Assembly: GCF_900142275.1 (NCBI RefSeq)
Contig: NZ_FRAI01000008.1
Coordinates: forward strand, 1-64,000
Reading direction: 5' to 3'
DNA: 64,000 bases
Source of the DNA: Anaerobranca californiensis DSM 14826
Lineage (GTDB): Bacteria > Bacillota > Proteinivoracia > Proteinivoracales > Proteinivoracaceae
Below the pieces are notes generated by a model, which searched no databases, was not told the origin of the DNA, and was given only the letters and a program-made list of their open reading frames with translations. Of this stretch, positions 26,320-35,830 are shown piece after piece; position 1 is the stretch's first letter, and every line of letters begins with the position of its first letter. The translations under genes and the position numbers were made by a program.

Positions 26320-27933
26320 TTATGAACTTAATATTTTGATCTGTTCTTCTATAACGTAAGGGGGATAAGGTTTACTAAAATGATAACCTTGCCCTTGGTG
26401 GCAACCTATATTTTTTAAAAAGCTTAGCTGTTCTCTATTTTCTATCCCTTCTGCCACTACTTGAATATTTAAAGCTTTAGCTAATTCAATAATAGCTTTG
26501 ACAATTATCTCATTTTCTTTTCTATGCCCAATTTTGTTGATAAAATCCCTATCCAATTTTACCGCATCTATAGGTAAGTTTATTAAATAAGTCAATGAAG
26601 AATATCCCGTTCCAAAGTCATCTAAGGCAATGGTTATACCCATTTTTTGTAGTTTTTTCAAAATCTCTATCCCTAGCTGTAAATTATCCAAAAAAGTAGT
26701 CTCTGTAATTTCTAATTGTACATCAGTGGGATTTATTCCAGTTTCCTCTATAATGTTTTTAATTTGTTCTGCAAGGTCTGGGTATTCGAAGGATTTACAG
26801 GAAAAATTAACGGAAATTTTTAAAGAACAATTACATACTTTATCCCATATCTTCTTTTGTAAACAAGCGGTTTTAAGGACCCAAAGATTTATTTGATGGA
26901 TTAACCCGGTATTTTCCGCAATGGGAATGAATTCCATTGGTGAAATAAGATCTTTTTCAGGATGTTGCCAACGAATTAAAGCCTCTAGTCCTGTAATTTT
27001 TTCAGTTTTTAAATCTATAATTGGTTGATAGTGGAGGGTTAACTCCCCTTTATTTATGGCATTATGCAGTTGATTAGCTAACTCCATAGTTGCTACCCGT
27101 TTTTCTTGCATTGCATTTGAATAGATAAATATCTTGTTTCTACCTTGTTCTTTAGCCATATACATTGAAGAATCGGCATTTTTATAGAGGATTTCAAAGG
27201 TTGTTCCATGTTGTGGATAAAGGGCAATTCCTGCACTAATAGAAATAAAGTATTCCTTACCATTATAAACCCAAGGTATCTTTAGTTTTTCAATTATTTC
27301 CTTTATATGATTTAATACCCCTCCATTGTTGCCATCATCATAGATTACTAATACAAATTCATCCCCACCTAATCTACCTACTAGATGTGGGTAGGTTATC
27401 TGTTCCCTTAACCTTTTAGCAATGTTTCTCAAAAGTTGATCTCCTGCACTATGGCCTAAGGTATCATTGATATTTTTAAAATTATCAACATCAATATAAA
27501 CAAGGGCAAAATTATTACATTGACCTAACTTAATATTCATATTTACTTCTTGTTCTATAAAGGTTTTATTGGGTAATCCTGTCACTAAGTCGGTATATGC
27601 CAAAACATCTAACTTTTCTTTGATAGTAGCTAACTCTTTATGGGTTTTCCTTAATTCTTCAAAGGAAACTTCCATTTTTTTAGAACTATCGACTACAAAT
27701 TTAAACTGTTTTGTAATTAAAAAGTATAAAAAAACTGCTGTGATAATAACAAAAAAAATGCCTTTATAGTTTTGTAAAAGCCTATATACCGTTAAATCAT
27801 TGACTATCCGGTATAAAATTTTATCTGACAAAAGAATCCATATTATAGAAATAACGGCATAAATAAATGTTATTCTTAATGCTATATTTTTATAAATACT
27901 GTCCCATTGTTTAACCCTTTTTAGTAATTTCAT
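26320..27933 (-). CDS. membrane-bound GGDEF-EAL protein (c-di-GMP cyclase/phosphodiesterase)
   Basis: The 537-residue protein has two N-terminal membrane helices (about 18-38 and 52-70), a GGDEF domain (about 105-270) and an EAL domain (about 285-530). The cyclase active site GRLGGDEFVLV is intact, as are the EAL signature GLEALIRWQHP and the ALDDFGTGYSSLTYL loop, so both activities are possible. There is no separate sensory domain. It stands alone on its strand and would set c-di-GMP levels, possibly for motility, which fits the two chemoreceptors in this window. Confidence 0.92.
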   Translation of the reverse strand: MKLLKRVKQWDSIYKNIALRITFIYAVISIIWILLSDKILYRIVNDLTVYRLLQNYKGIFFVIITAVFLYFLITKQFKFVVDSSKKMEVSFEELRKTHKELATIKEKLDVLAYTDLVTGLPNKTFIEQEVNMNIKLGQCNNFALVYIDVDNFKNINDTLGHSAGDQLLRNIAKRLREQITYPHLVGRLGGDEFVLVIYDDGNNGGVLNHIKEIIEKLKIPWVYNGKEYFISISAGIALYPQHGTTFEILYKNADSSMYMAKEQGRNKIFIYSNAMQEKRVATMELANQLHNAINKGELTLHYQPIIDLKTEKITGLEALIRWQHPEKDLISPMEFIPIAENTGLIHQINLWVLKTACLQKKIWDKVCNCSLKISVNFSCKSFEYPDLAEQIKNIIEETGINPTDVQLEITETTFLDNLQLGIEILKKLQKMGITIALDDFGTGYSSLTYLINLPIDAVKLDRDFINKIGHRKENEIIVKAIIELAKALNIQVVAEGIENREQLSFLKNIGCHQGQGYHFSKPYPPYVIEEQIKILSS

Positions 27934-28100
27934 ATTTTTACAACCACCATTTCTACAATTATATACATAATTCTACATAATTCGCCCTTTTTTTGCAAAG
28001 GATTTCTCAATTACTTCCATGGTACTTTTGTCCTAATTCCCGATAAAAACTTGTCATCTTTTTTCTAATTTTGTACCTTAATATCATTTCCTGGGGAATA

Positions 28101-28754
28101 TTAGAGATTGGAGAAGGTAACATAGTCCCTTTTTTTCAATTCATGGACAAAGATCCCCCAAATTAATATAGCAATGGTAAATAAAAGGATAGAACCAATA
28201 TTTAGAGAATTAGTAATGGCATTTCCTATTACTGAAAAAACAATGAGTTTTGGAGTAATCCCCATAAGTGATGCTATAATATATCGATGATAGTAATTGC
28301 CACTTGCTCCTAATACTAGACTTACTAATTCTATACCAAAGGGGATCATCCTTAAAAAGAAAGTTATTATAAAATCATTTTGTTGATTCAGTTCTATCCC
28401 TTTTCTTAATTTGGCACTTTTATCTGTAACTTTTTCTACAAAGTCTTTACCTAAAAATCTACCATAAAAAAATGTCAAAGTTATTTCTAAAGTTACACCT
28501 AATAAATTAACAATTATGGCTATATATAGCGGAAAAAACATCCCTACTGAAATATACAGTACAGGAATAGGTATAAAAAAAAGGACAGATTTTATTGCAT
28601 ATAAAGATAAGGCTATAACTATCCTTTTATAAACATTTTCTGAACCACTGATAATATCTTTGACATTTATCTCCCCTAGATCCCGCCAAGTAAAAAAAAT
28701 AATTAATAATCCTAAAACTAAAATTATTAGACGAAGTAAATTGTATTTTTTCAT
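28101..28754 (-). CDS. VTT-domain (TVP38/TMEM64/DedA-like) membrane protein
   Basis: The 217-residue protein has about five hydrophobic helices and the conserved VTT core, including FYGRFLGKDFVEKV and FFLRMIPFGIELVSLVLGASG. Members of this superfamily act in lipid scrambling or undecaprenyl phosphate recycling in bacteria; the exact role here is not shown. It is a single gene with a gap of about 150 bases on each side and nothing recognisable in those gaps. Confidence 0.85.
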   Translation of the reverse strand: MKKYNLLRLIILVLGLLIIFFTWRDLGEINVKDIISGSENVYKRIVIALSLYAIKSVLFFIPIPVLYISVGMFFPLYIAIIVNLLGVTLEITLTFFYGRFLGKDFVEKVTDKSAKLRKGIELNQQNDFIITFFLRMIPFGIELVSLVLGASGNYYHRYIIASLMGITPKLIVFSVIGNAITNSLNIGSILLFTIAILIWGIFVHELKKRDYVTFSNL

Positions 28755-28867
28755 CCTTTACCACCTGATTTTCTTTTTAATATATGATATTGACCCTTTA
28801 GCCTTTCTATACTTTACTTTCTATTTTAACTTAAATATATTTTTTGTAAATAAAAGATTCCCAAAAT

Positions 28868-28903
28868 AAAAGATCCCCAACCAGTTAAAGTTGGGAATCT
28901 TAA
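28868..28903 (-). terminator. intrinsic terminator of the sucrose operon
   Basis: On the minus strand AAGATTCCCAAC pairs with GTTGGGGATCTT, followed by TTATTTT, right after the scrB stop codon. Confidence 0.8.
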
Positions 28904-30307
28904 TTAAAAAATTATTCCTGCTTTTAAATCCCATTTCTCAGCCTTTAAAACTTCAACTTTCCCACCAATTGAGTAAATACCAAAGTTTACACTTTTATCA
29001 TCGGGAAAGATCCTGGCTGTAAAGGTCTCTTCCCCTTCATTGAGAAATATCTCTATGGATGAAGTATCAATAAAAACCCTTATTTTAAGATTTTCTACAC
29101 TATTTAAAGCTACTGTCCTTTGACCCTTTGTCCACAGTCCACTTCTATCCCGATCTAAAGTTACTTTACTGGTTTTTCCATCTACCTTTAGCTTTGTATA
29201 CTGACTCTGCTCTCTGTCACATCGGAAATATAGGCCGTATTCCTGGGCATCAATGTTAGCTATTTCTAAATTTATTTCTACCCTTTCCCCAGCAAATTCT
29301 TTAATAAACCGGAATGTATCTTCAATAGTAAATTTAGGAAGATAATGGGGAGCAAACCTTAAATTCTCTAATTCCGGTATCGGCTTTTGACAAAGTTTTT
29401 CTCCTTTTAAATACAATTCCCTAGGAATAGTTAAACAATGGATCCAGTTTTCAGCCAAGGTAGGCTGATCCCCTTCTTCTGGCATACCCATCCAAGCCCA
29501 TAAAATCCTTCTACCATCGGGTGTTAAAAAGGTCTGGGGTGCGTAAAATTCAAAGCCCCTATCTAGTTCTACAAAGGGTGAGCCAGCAAATTTTCCCCTT
29601 TTGTAATCTAGTTTTCCAACCATATAACCACATTGATAACGGTTGTTATATAAATCACCTTGAGGCTCTAATCCTTGTGGACAAAAAACCAAGATGTCTT
29701 TATCTTCTAAAGGGAATAAATCGGGACACTCCCACATATAGCCTAACTTTTCTTTAGATATTTCCCCTACTAAACTCCAATTAAAGGGATCTTCACCTTT
29801 ATAAAGTACTGCTGTACCCGTTAAATCTTCCCTTTGGGCCCCAATAACCATATACCATATACCGTCTTTTTGCCATACTTTCGGATCTCGAAAATGGGGG
29901 GTATATCCTGAAGGGAAGTTGTTGATCAGTGGATTTTTACCGTACTTGATAAAGTTATCCCCATCTTCTGATATGGCTAAACATTGATATGTTTCCCTTT
30001 CTCCTTTAGTGTTTTTGACATTTCCCGTATAAAAGGCCAAAAGTTTGCCTCCATACTCAATAGCAGAACCTGAGTAGCAGCCATTTTTGTCATAATAATC
30101 AACGGGTGCTAAAACGGAAGGATGATGCTGCCAAGTTACTAAATCTTGACTGGAAAAGTGCCCCCAATGGACTTCTTTGCCATGGGGGAACTTTTTATTC
30201 CATTGGTAAAAGACATGATACCTTCCTTTAAAATAAGACAGTCCATTGGGATCATTCATAAATCCATAGGGTGGCGATATATGAAAGGTCTGCCTGTAAC
30301 TTTTCAT
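28904..30307 (-). CDS. scrB: sucrose-6-phosphate hydrolase (glycoside hydrolase family 32)
   Basis: The enzyme splits sucrose 6-phosphate from the PTS into glucose 6-phosphate and fructose. The 467-residue chain has the three GH32 acids: the nucleophile D19 in FMNDPNG, D141 in HFRDPKVW, and the acid/base E193 in WECPDLF. The C-terminal third is the usual beta-sandwich. Its start codon overlaps the end of the permease gene by one base, so translation is coupled. Fructokinase (scrK) in the same cluster takes the fructose released. Confidence 0.95.
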   Translation of the reverse strand: MKSYRQTFHISPPYGFMNDPNGLSYFKGRYHVFYQWNKKFPHGKEVHWGHFSSQDLVTWQHHPSVLAPVDYYDKNGCYSGSAIEYGGKLLAFYTGNVKNTKGERETYQCLAISEDGDNFIKYGKNPLINNFPSGYTPHFRDPKVWQKDGIWYMVIGAQREDLTGTAVLYKGEDPFNWSLVGEISKEKLGYMWECPDLFPLEDKDILVFCPQGLEPQGDLYNNRYQCGYMVGKLDYKRGKFAGSPFVELDRGFEFYAPQTFLTPDGRRILWAWMGMPEEGDQPTLAENWIHCLTIPRELYLKGEKLCQKPIPELENLRFAPHYLPKFTIEDTFRFIKEFAGERVEINLEIANIDAQEYGLYFRCDREQSQYTKLKVDGKTSKVTLDRDRSGLWTKGQRTVALNSVENLKIRVFIDTSSIEIFLNEGEETFTARIFPDDKSVNFGIYSIGGKVEVLKAEKWDLKAGIIF

Positions 30308-32208
30308 TAACTACCCTTCCTAACTAATTTTAATATTGGCTTGCCCGGTTCTACTAATGTAGATTCAGTATAAATTTTTTCTATAATAAAGTCACCGCTA
30401 TTTGTTATTACAACTGGTGTAATTACAGAAGGAACTTTATCTTTAATTTTATCTAAATCTACTTCTAGTAAGGGTGTCCCTACCTTTACTTCATCACCGT
30501 TATTTACCAAAAGTTTAAATCCCTCACCACCGAGTTTAACAGTGTCAATACCAAAGTGGATCAAAAGCTCAGCACCAGAGGAGTTAATAGCTACAGCGTG
30601 GCCAGTTTCAAAGGCCATCATAACCTTTCCATCTACCGGTGAATATACTTTTCCATCAAAGGGGTTGATGGCAAAACCTTGGCCTAAAATCCCTTCAGCA
30701 AAGGTTTTGTCGGGGACTTCATTTAAATTTACCATTTCCCCTTTAATGGGAGAATTGATGATTATTTCTTGTTCATTAATCTCGCCAACATTTTTAAAAT
30801 TATTATTCCTTTCACTATCTTTTTGTCCTTCAGCAGTTTCTTCATCTTGAAAACCTAAAAGGTTTACAGCAATAAAGGCACCAAAAAAGGCGATGGCCAT
30901 TCCAATAATATAGTGGATCATCTTTTCTGGTAAAACTATAGCTGTCCCTGGAATACCAGTAAGGCCTACTGCAGTCATTGCAGTATTAGTTAAAACTACA
31001 TATCCTCCACCTAATGCTCCTCCAATAGCAGCTGCTATAAAAGGTCTTTTTAGCCTTAAATTAACACCGAAAATCGCCGCTTCTGTTATACCTAACAAAC
31101 AAGAAGTTGCCGCCGGGATAGCTACTTGTTTAATTTTAGGGTTTTGAGTTTTAAAATAAACGGCTAAAGCTGCCCCCCCTTGAGCTACATTGGCCATAGC
31201 CCAAATTGGCAATAGGAAGTTTACTCCGATAGATGGATTAGCTAATAGACCCATTTCCACTGCATGGAAACTGTGGTGAATACCTGTAATAACTATTGTT
31301 GAATATAAACCACCAAATACAATACCGGCAATTGGCCCAGCTAGGTTGTATAATCCTTGTAAGCTTTGGGAAATTAGGTCACCGATAATTCTACCGGCTG
31401 GCCCGATAATTATTAAAGATAAAAACGCTGTAGTTAATAGTGTTAAAAAAGGTGTTAAAATAATATCTAACATATTAGGAACAGTTTTTCTAAAGAATCT
31501 TTCCACATAGCCCATCGCCCAAACGGCAATTAGGATAGGAAGAACTGTTCCTTGGTAACCAACCAAGGCTATGTTTATACCAAAGAAGTCCAATGTTTTT
31601 TCAATTCCACCACCGATTGTCCAAGCGTTTTGTAGTGCAGGGTGAATTAAAATTCCACCTAATGCTGCGGCAACAAAAGGATTAGTACCAAATTCCTTGG
31701 CAGCACTAAAGGCGATTAAAATAGGCAAAAAGACAAAGGCTGCATTAGAAAACATGTCTAGCAAGAAAACTAAACTACTATCCGGAGATACCCAACCAAA
31801 GGTTCGAATCATCCCTAAAGTACCCATTAGTAAACCGCTGGCTACTATGGCCGGGATTATAGGAACGAAGATATTAGATAGTACCCTAGCGAACCTTTGA
31901 AAGGGATCTACCTTTTCCATCGCTGCCTTTTTTGTATCTTGTAAATCAGTTTCCTTAAGGCCGGAAAGTTCAATTAACTCTTTATAGACTTTATTGACTT
32001 TCCCTTGACCGATAATTAATTGCAATTGACCAGAGTTAATAAAGGCAGCTTCCACCATCTCTAACTTTTCTAATTCCTTTAGTTGTACTTTGTTGTCATC
32101 TTTTGCTACCATTCTCAAACGGGTAGCACAGTGGGTTACACTTTGAATGTTTTCTTTCCCACCTACGAGGTTTAAAACCTTTTGAGCAGTCTCGTGATAA
32201 TTCATCAT
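30307..32208 (-). CDS. scrA: PTS beta-glucoside/sucrose-type permease, IIBCA
   Basis: This single chain of 633 residues carries all three PTS domains: IIB (about 1-85, phospho-cysteine C27 in VTHCATRLRM), IIC (about 100-460, many helices, GITEAAIFGVNLRLKRP) and IIA (about 485-633, active H551 in LLIHFGIDTV). The family includes beta-glucoside and sucrose permeases; sucrose is inferred from the scrB and scrK neighbours. The gene is preceded by an antiterminator target and a terminator, so its transcription requires active SacT-type protein. Confidence 0.93.
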   Translation of the reverse strand: MMNYHETAQKVLNLVGGKENIQSVTHCATRLRMVAKDDNKVQLKELEKLEMVEAAFINSGQLQLIIGQGKVNKVYKELIELSGLKETDLQDTKKAAMEKVDPFQRFARVLSNIFVPIIPAIVASGLLMGTLGMIRTFGWVSPDSSLVFLLDMFSNAAFVFLPILIAFSAAKEFGTNPFVAAALGGILIHPALQNAWTIGGGIEKTLDFFGINIALVGYQGTVLPILIAVWAMGYVERFFRKTVPNMLDIILTPFLTLLTTAFLSLIIIGPAGRIIGDLISQSLQGLYNLAGPIAGIVFGGLYSTIVITGIHHSFHAVEMGLLANPSIGVNFLLPIWAMANVAQGGAALAVYFKTQNPKIKQVAIPAATSCLLGITEAAIFGVNLRLKRPFIAAAIGGALGGGYVVLTNTAMTAVGLTGIPGTAIVLPEKMIHYIIGMAIAFFGAFIAVNLLGFQDEETAEGQKDSERNNNFKNVGEINEQEIIINSPIKGEMVNLNEVPDKTFAEGILGQGFAINPFDGKVYSPVDGKVMMAFETGHAVAINSSGAELLIHFGIDTVKLGGEGFKLLVNNGDEVKVGTPLLEVDLDKIKDKVPSVITPVVITNSGDFIIEKIYTESTLVEPGKPILKLVRKGS

Positions 32209-32230
32209 AATTCCCCTTTCCTATATTTAT

Positions 32231-32325
32231 TTTAAATAAAAAACCCACCTTTAAGTAGTTGTAACTATAAAAAGGTACAACTATCCTTAAAGCTGAGTTT
32301 TGCCTGCCTAACCAGTAACAACCTC
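32231..32325 (-). promoter_or_regulatory. ribonucleic antiterminator (RAT) and terminator before scrA
   Basis: On the minus strand GGTTGTTACTGGTTAGGCAG followed by GCAAAACTC (32292-32325) closely fits the BglG/SacT/LicT target. It overlaps the first bases of a long terminator whose arms (AAACTC..CTTTAAG..TAGTTGTA and TACAACTA..TTAAAGGTGGGTTT) end in TTTTTT near 32240. Protein bound to the RAT prevents the terminator from forming. Confidence 0.92.
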
Positions 32326-33172
32326 ATTTATTAACTTTTGATTCATCTATAACCCTTTGTAAATGTAAACACAAATAAACTATTTCATCTTTCCCCAATT
32401 GATAATGATAATTCTTTCCTACATATTCTTTGATTTTTAATGCACAGGAAAAGGCTTGGGGATAATTTTCTTCCATCATATTATAAAATGGTGTTTCTGT
32501 TAAATGTGAATTTTTTTTACTTATAACCCTTTGGGCAAAAAACCTAAGATGGGTAATTAACCTATCATAGTACAGGGATTGGGTGTTAAATTCAACTTTT
32601 AAAGAATACTTGATGAGGTTTAGTATATCTTGGACCATTGTCGTTATATCCATAGTATTAGTCATACTTTCGCCCATAGTAGCATTGATCAAGTGAAGGG
32701 CGATAAAACCTGCCTCATCTTCTGGCATTTTAACTGCTAATTTGTTTTCTATTTCTTTAATTGCCCATAAACCAATTTCAAATTCTTTTCTATAAAGTTT
32801 TTTAATCTCCCAAAGGAGGTGATTTTTAATTTCATATCCATTTTTAAACCGCTGAATTGCAAAGGCAAGGTGATCCGCTAAAGCTAAATGGATATTGTTT
32901 TCTAGTTCTTTCCCTAAAATTTTTTCACTGTAGGAAATAATACTTTCAGATACCTCCAAAATCTCTTGAGGTATGTTTTCTATCATTTGTTGAAATTTAC
33001 CCTTTTCTGTTTGATCCTTTAAAGTAAAGATTTTCTCGATTTTTTCTTTTTCAACTAGGTCACCCCGGCTTTTGCCGAAAGCTAGACCTTTTCCCATTAC
33101 GACAACTTCTTTTCCTGTTTCCTCTGATGTGGATATTATGACGTTATTGTTTAATACTTTTAAAATCCTCAT
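32324..33172 (-). CDS. BglG/SacT-family transcriptional antiterminator
   Basis: The 282-residue protein has an N-terminal CAT RNA-binding domain (about 1-55, ILKVLNNNVIISTSEETGKEVVVMGKGLAFG) and two PTS regulation domains (about 70-170 and 175-282). The PRD histidines are in HLALADHLAF, FIALHLINA and YLCLHLQRV. PTS phosphorylation of these histidines switches the protein on or off according to sucrose supply. It lies between two RAT/terminator leaders, one before its own gene and one before scrA, so it both controls itself and the scrAB genes. Confidence 0.93.
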   Translation of the reverse strand: MRILKVLNNNVIISTSEETGKEVVVMGKGLAFGKSRGDLVEKEKIEKIFTLKDQTEKGKFQQMIENIPQEILEVSESIISYSEKILGKELENNIHLALADHLAFAIQRFKNGYEIKNHLLWEIKKLYRKEFEIGLWAIKEIENKLAVKMPEDEAGFIALHLINATMGESMTNTMDITTMVQDILNLIKYSLKVEFNTQSLYYDRLITHLRFFAQRVISKKNSHLTETPFYNMMEENYPQAFSCALKIKEYVGKNYHYQLGKDEIVYLCLHLQRVIDESKVNK

Positions 33173-33187
33173 AACATCCCTCCCTGT

Positions 33188-33256
33188 TAAAAAAACCTAA
33201 ACTAATCCCATATTAGGGATTAATTTAGGTTTTGCCTGCTTTACCAGTAACAATCC
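33188..33256 (-). promoter_or_regulatory. RAT and terminator before the antiterminator gene
   Basis: On the minus strand GGATTGTTACTGGTAAAGCA continuing GGCAAAACCTAAA (33224-33256) is nearly identical to the LicT/SacT target. AACCTAAATTAATCCC then pairs with GGGATTAGTTTAGGTT and ends in TTTTTTT (33188-33231). The scrK gene lies upstream, so transcripts from scrK also meet this switch. Confidence 0.93.
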
Positions 33257-33324
33257 AAATATTCACCTACATTTATGGTAATACATATCAAAACCTTTGT
33301 CAAGATAAAAATTTTACTAAAAAT

Positions 33325-34260
33325 TTACAATGTTATTACATCTAAGGAAGTCATTGCCCCTATTTTAGTACACACTAAAGCTGCTACTTTATTAGCTTGG
33401 GCTGCAATCTCCTTTAAATTATCAAAGTTTTCTAAAGTACCCTTTATATCCTTTTCCTTTACTAACAATGATAAAAACGCACCTACAAAGGCATCCCCTG
33501 CTCCGGTAGTATCTACTGGGGTAATTTTAATACTAGGAATTATTTTCCTTTGTCCTTTAGTTACTAAATAAGTTCCTTTACTACCTAAAGTAATAGCTGC
33601 TACATGGTTATAGGTTTCATACATTTTATTTAAGGCTTTATCTAGGTCTTTTTCTCCATAAATCATATAAAGTTCATCTTCCGATAGTTTTACAAAATGG
33701 CTTTTATTTATGTATTCTTTAGCTAAATTGATAAACTCATCTTCCCTTCCTTTCCATAGATCCCCTCTAAAGTTAGGGTCAAAGGAAACAGTTACATTAT
33801 TTTTTAGTGCTAGATTTAAAGCCTCTTCATATGCCTTTTTTAAATTACCACCTAATAGAGCAGTTGCTGAACCTAAGTGGAGGATACTACAGTTACTATA
33901 CCTCTCTTCAAAACCTTTTATTTGGTATTTCTCGTCAGCACCCCTCACAAAAACAAAATCCCGTTCCCCATCATCCATCACTGAAACAAAGGCCATGGTA
34001 GTATTCCCTTGTTTACTTATCATTGAAGTATCAACACCATGATATTTAATTGAATCAATGAGGAAATCTCCAAAGGGGTCATCTCCGACACAACCGGCAA
34101 AACTGGCCTTAGCTCCTAGGCGGGACGCAGTGGCAGCAACATTGGCCGGTGCACCACCGGCTTTTTTCACAAATGTTTCCCCTTCCTTTAAGTCTTGGCC
34201 GGTATCTTCACATATAAAGTCAATTAACAATTCGCCAATACAAATGATTTCACCTTTCAT
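33325..34260 (-). CDS. scrK: fructokinase (PfkB family)
   Basis: The 311-residue kinase phosphorylates fructose released by sucrose-6-phosphate hydrolase. It has the PfkB N-terminal signature KKAGGAPANVAATASRLGAKA and the C-terminal DTTGAGDAFVGAFLS with the catalytic aspartate. It is the first gene of the sucrose cluster, upstream of the RAT-controlled antiterminator gene. Other PfkB sugars are possible, but the context makes fructose the best choice. Confidence 0.9.
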   Translation of the reverse strand: MKGEIICIGELLIDFICEDTGQDLKEGETFVKKAGGAPANVAATASRLGAKASFAGCVGDDPFGDFLIDSIKYHGVDTSMISKQGNTTMAFVSVMDDGERDFVFVRGADEKYQIKGFEERYSNCSILHLGSATALLGGNLKKAYEEALNLALKNNVTVSFDPNFRGDLWKGREDEFINLAKEYINKSHFVKLSEDELYMIYGEKDLDKALNKMYETYNHVAAITLGSKGTYLVTKGQRKIIPSIKITPVDTTGAGDAFVGAFLSLLVKEKDIKGTLENFDNLKEIAAQANKVAALVCTKIGAMTSLDVITL

Positions 34261-34314
34261 GTAATTACCTCCAACTTTGTAAGTTCTTTATCTATATCCT
34301 ATAACATCTTAGTG

Positions 34315-34362
34315 AAAAAAGCAAAACCTAAACATTTCTTTTATTATTAATGTTTAGGTTTT
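34315..34362 (-). terminator. intrinsic terminator after the first chemoreceptor gene
   Basis: AAAACCTAAACAT pairs with ATGTTTAGGTTTT. On the minus strand it is followed by GCTTTTTT, about 20 bases after the chemoreceptor stop codon. Confidence 0.8.
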
Positions 34363-34383
34363 TGAATTTTTCTATTGTAGTTT

Positions 34384-35715
34384 TTAGACTTTAAAGGTTT
34401 GAATAAGTTTATCCAACTCCATAGAAATATTAGTTATTTCTCCACTAGCTGTTGTTACCTGTTCAAAGATCGCTGATTGTTCTTCAATAGATGCAGTAAC
34501 TTCTTGAACAGATGCTGAATTTTCTTCAGCGATAGCTGATAAGTTGTCTAAAGCTTTTAGAATTTCTTCTTTCATTAAATTCATTTCTCTAGATGTAATA
34601 TTTAGATTATCGATATTTTTCTCTGAATTTTCTATTGCATCTTTAATCATCATAAATTTTTCTTTAGTTTTTGCTACCTTCTCTCTTTGTTTTTGTGAAA
34701 TTTCTGTAACTGTTTCCATAGTTTTTACTGCACTTAAAGAATCATTTTGCAATTGTGATACAATCTCATCTATAATTTTAGTAGATGCCGATGATTGTTC
34801 AGCTAATTTTCTTATTTCTTCTGCTACTACAGCAAAGCCTTTACCCATTTCTCCAGCCCTTGCCGCTTCAATAGCAGCATTTAATGCTAGTAAATTAGTT
34901 TGATGGGCTATTGAATCAATTACTTTACTTGCTTCACTAATTTTTAATACACTATTATTAGTTTTTAAAGTTTCTTCATGGATTTTTTCAATGGCATGGA
35001 TATTTTCTCCTGTAATAGAAGATAATTCTTCAATTTCCAATAAACCCTCTTCTACAAATTCTACAACCTTATTAGAAGAATAGTTTAGCTCTTGCATATA
35101 TCTTTGGTTTAATTCAATTTTTTGCCCTAATTCTTCTGCCTTAGTATAACCTTCTTCAACATTTTTTACTTGTTTAGTTGCTCCAAAGGCTATTTCTTCA
35201 ACTGCTTTAGTTATTTCATAAGAGCTTTGTTTTAAGTTATTTAGAATATCATTTATGTAAGAAGTATTTTTATTTGTTAAAGAACTATTTTTTTGAATTT
35301 CTTTAATCAAGGTATTGAGTTGATTTATTGTCATATTTGTTACCTTCGCTAAGTTAGCAAACTCACCTTTACCTTTTATTTCAACTTTCTTGGAAATATC
35401 ACCTTCACCAATCGAATACAATTGTTCAGCATGCTTTTTTAAAGGTAAAATAAACATTTTTCGCATAAAAAAAATAATAATCAAATTTACTACTATAATA
35501 TTTACTGCGGTATTTACATATGCCCCAATTTCTATTAAATCTAAATCTAATTGAATTAAATAAATGCTTATCCTTTGAGCTATTGGTGCACTAATTAAGA
35601 AAGTCAATGTAACCACTAAGATTATCCTTAAACTTATACTATGAATAAAATTTAAATTAAGCAAATCATTGATGTTTCTGCTTTTATTGATTGAAAAGTT
35701 TTTTTCAATAAACAT
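34384..35715 (-). CDS. methyl-accepting chemotaxis protein without a sensory domain
   Basis: The 443-residue protein has two close membrane helices (about 28-50 and 63-87), separated by a loop of only about a dozen residues, then a HAMP domain and a long signalling coiled coil. The hairpin tip is clear: [39 protein letters not shown]. Without an external ligand domain it probably senses a membrane or internal signal or pairs with another receptor. Its start is 22 bases from a 30-bp palindrome that bounds a putative invertible segment, whose edge carries an outward promoter aimed at this gene. Confidence 0.9.
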   Translation of the reverse strand: MFIEKNFSINKSRNINDLLNLNFIHSISLRIILVVTLTFLISAPIAQRISIYLIQLDLDLIEIGAYVNTAVNIIVVNLIIIFFMRKMFILPLKKHAEQLYSIGEGDISKKVEIKGKGEFANLAKVTNMTINQLNTLIKEIQKNSSLTNKNTSYINDILNNLKQSSYEITKAVEEIAFGATKQVKNVEEGYTKAEELGQKIELNQRYMQELNYSSNKVVEFVEEGLLEIEELSSITGENIHAIEKIHEETLKTNNSVLKISEASKVIDSIAHQTNLLALNAAIEAARAGEMGKGFAVVAEEIRKLAEQSSASTKIIDEIVSQLQNDSLSAVKTMETVTEISQKQREKVAKTKEKFMMIKDAIENSEKNIDNLNITSREMNLMKEEILKALDNLSAIAEENSASVQEVTASIEEQSAIFEQVTTASGEITNISMELDKLIQTFKV

Positions 35716-35737
35716 TAATTTTCCCCCTTTAATATAT

Positions 35738-35767
35738 AATGTAACAATTTATTCAAATTGTTACATT
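35738..35767. repeat. left copy of a 30-bp inverted recombination-site-like palindrome
   Basis: Arms AATGTAACAATTT and AAATTGTTACATT (13 bases each) flank the centre ATTC. The palindrome extends outward with TATAT and ATATA to 35733-35772. The same 30 bases occur at 36428-36457 in the opposite orientation (centre GAAT). The two copies enclose the tyrosine recombinase gene. If the arms are taken as 11 bases, an eight-base asymmetric core remains, as in loxP-type sites. Confidence 0.8.
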
Positions 35768-35792
35768 ATATATTTCTCTAACAAAAATTCAA
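35765..35792 (-). promoter_or_regulatory. outward promoter at the left edge of the putative invertible segment
   Basis: Read on the minus strand, TTGAAT and TATAAT are separated by 16 bases. The -10 box straddles the inner edge of the left palindrome, so transcription would start inside the site and run into the chemoreceptor gene, which begins about 50 bases further on. Confidence 0.5.
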
Positions 35793-35830
35793 ATCCCTTT
35801 AAATAGTGACTAAAGTATTACCTCAATCAA

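Noticed and set aside
31795-31815. GGTTCGAATC, like a tRNA T-loop
   Set aside because: It lies inside the scrA coding sequence and no cloverleaf can be drawn around it.
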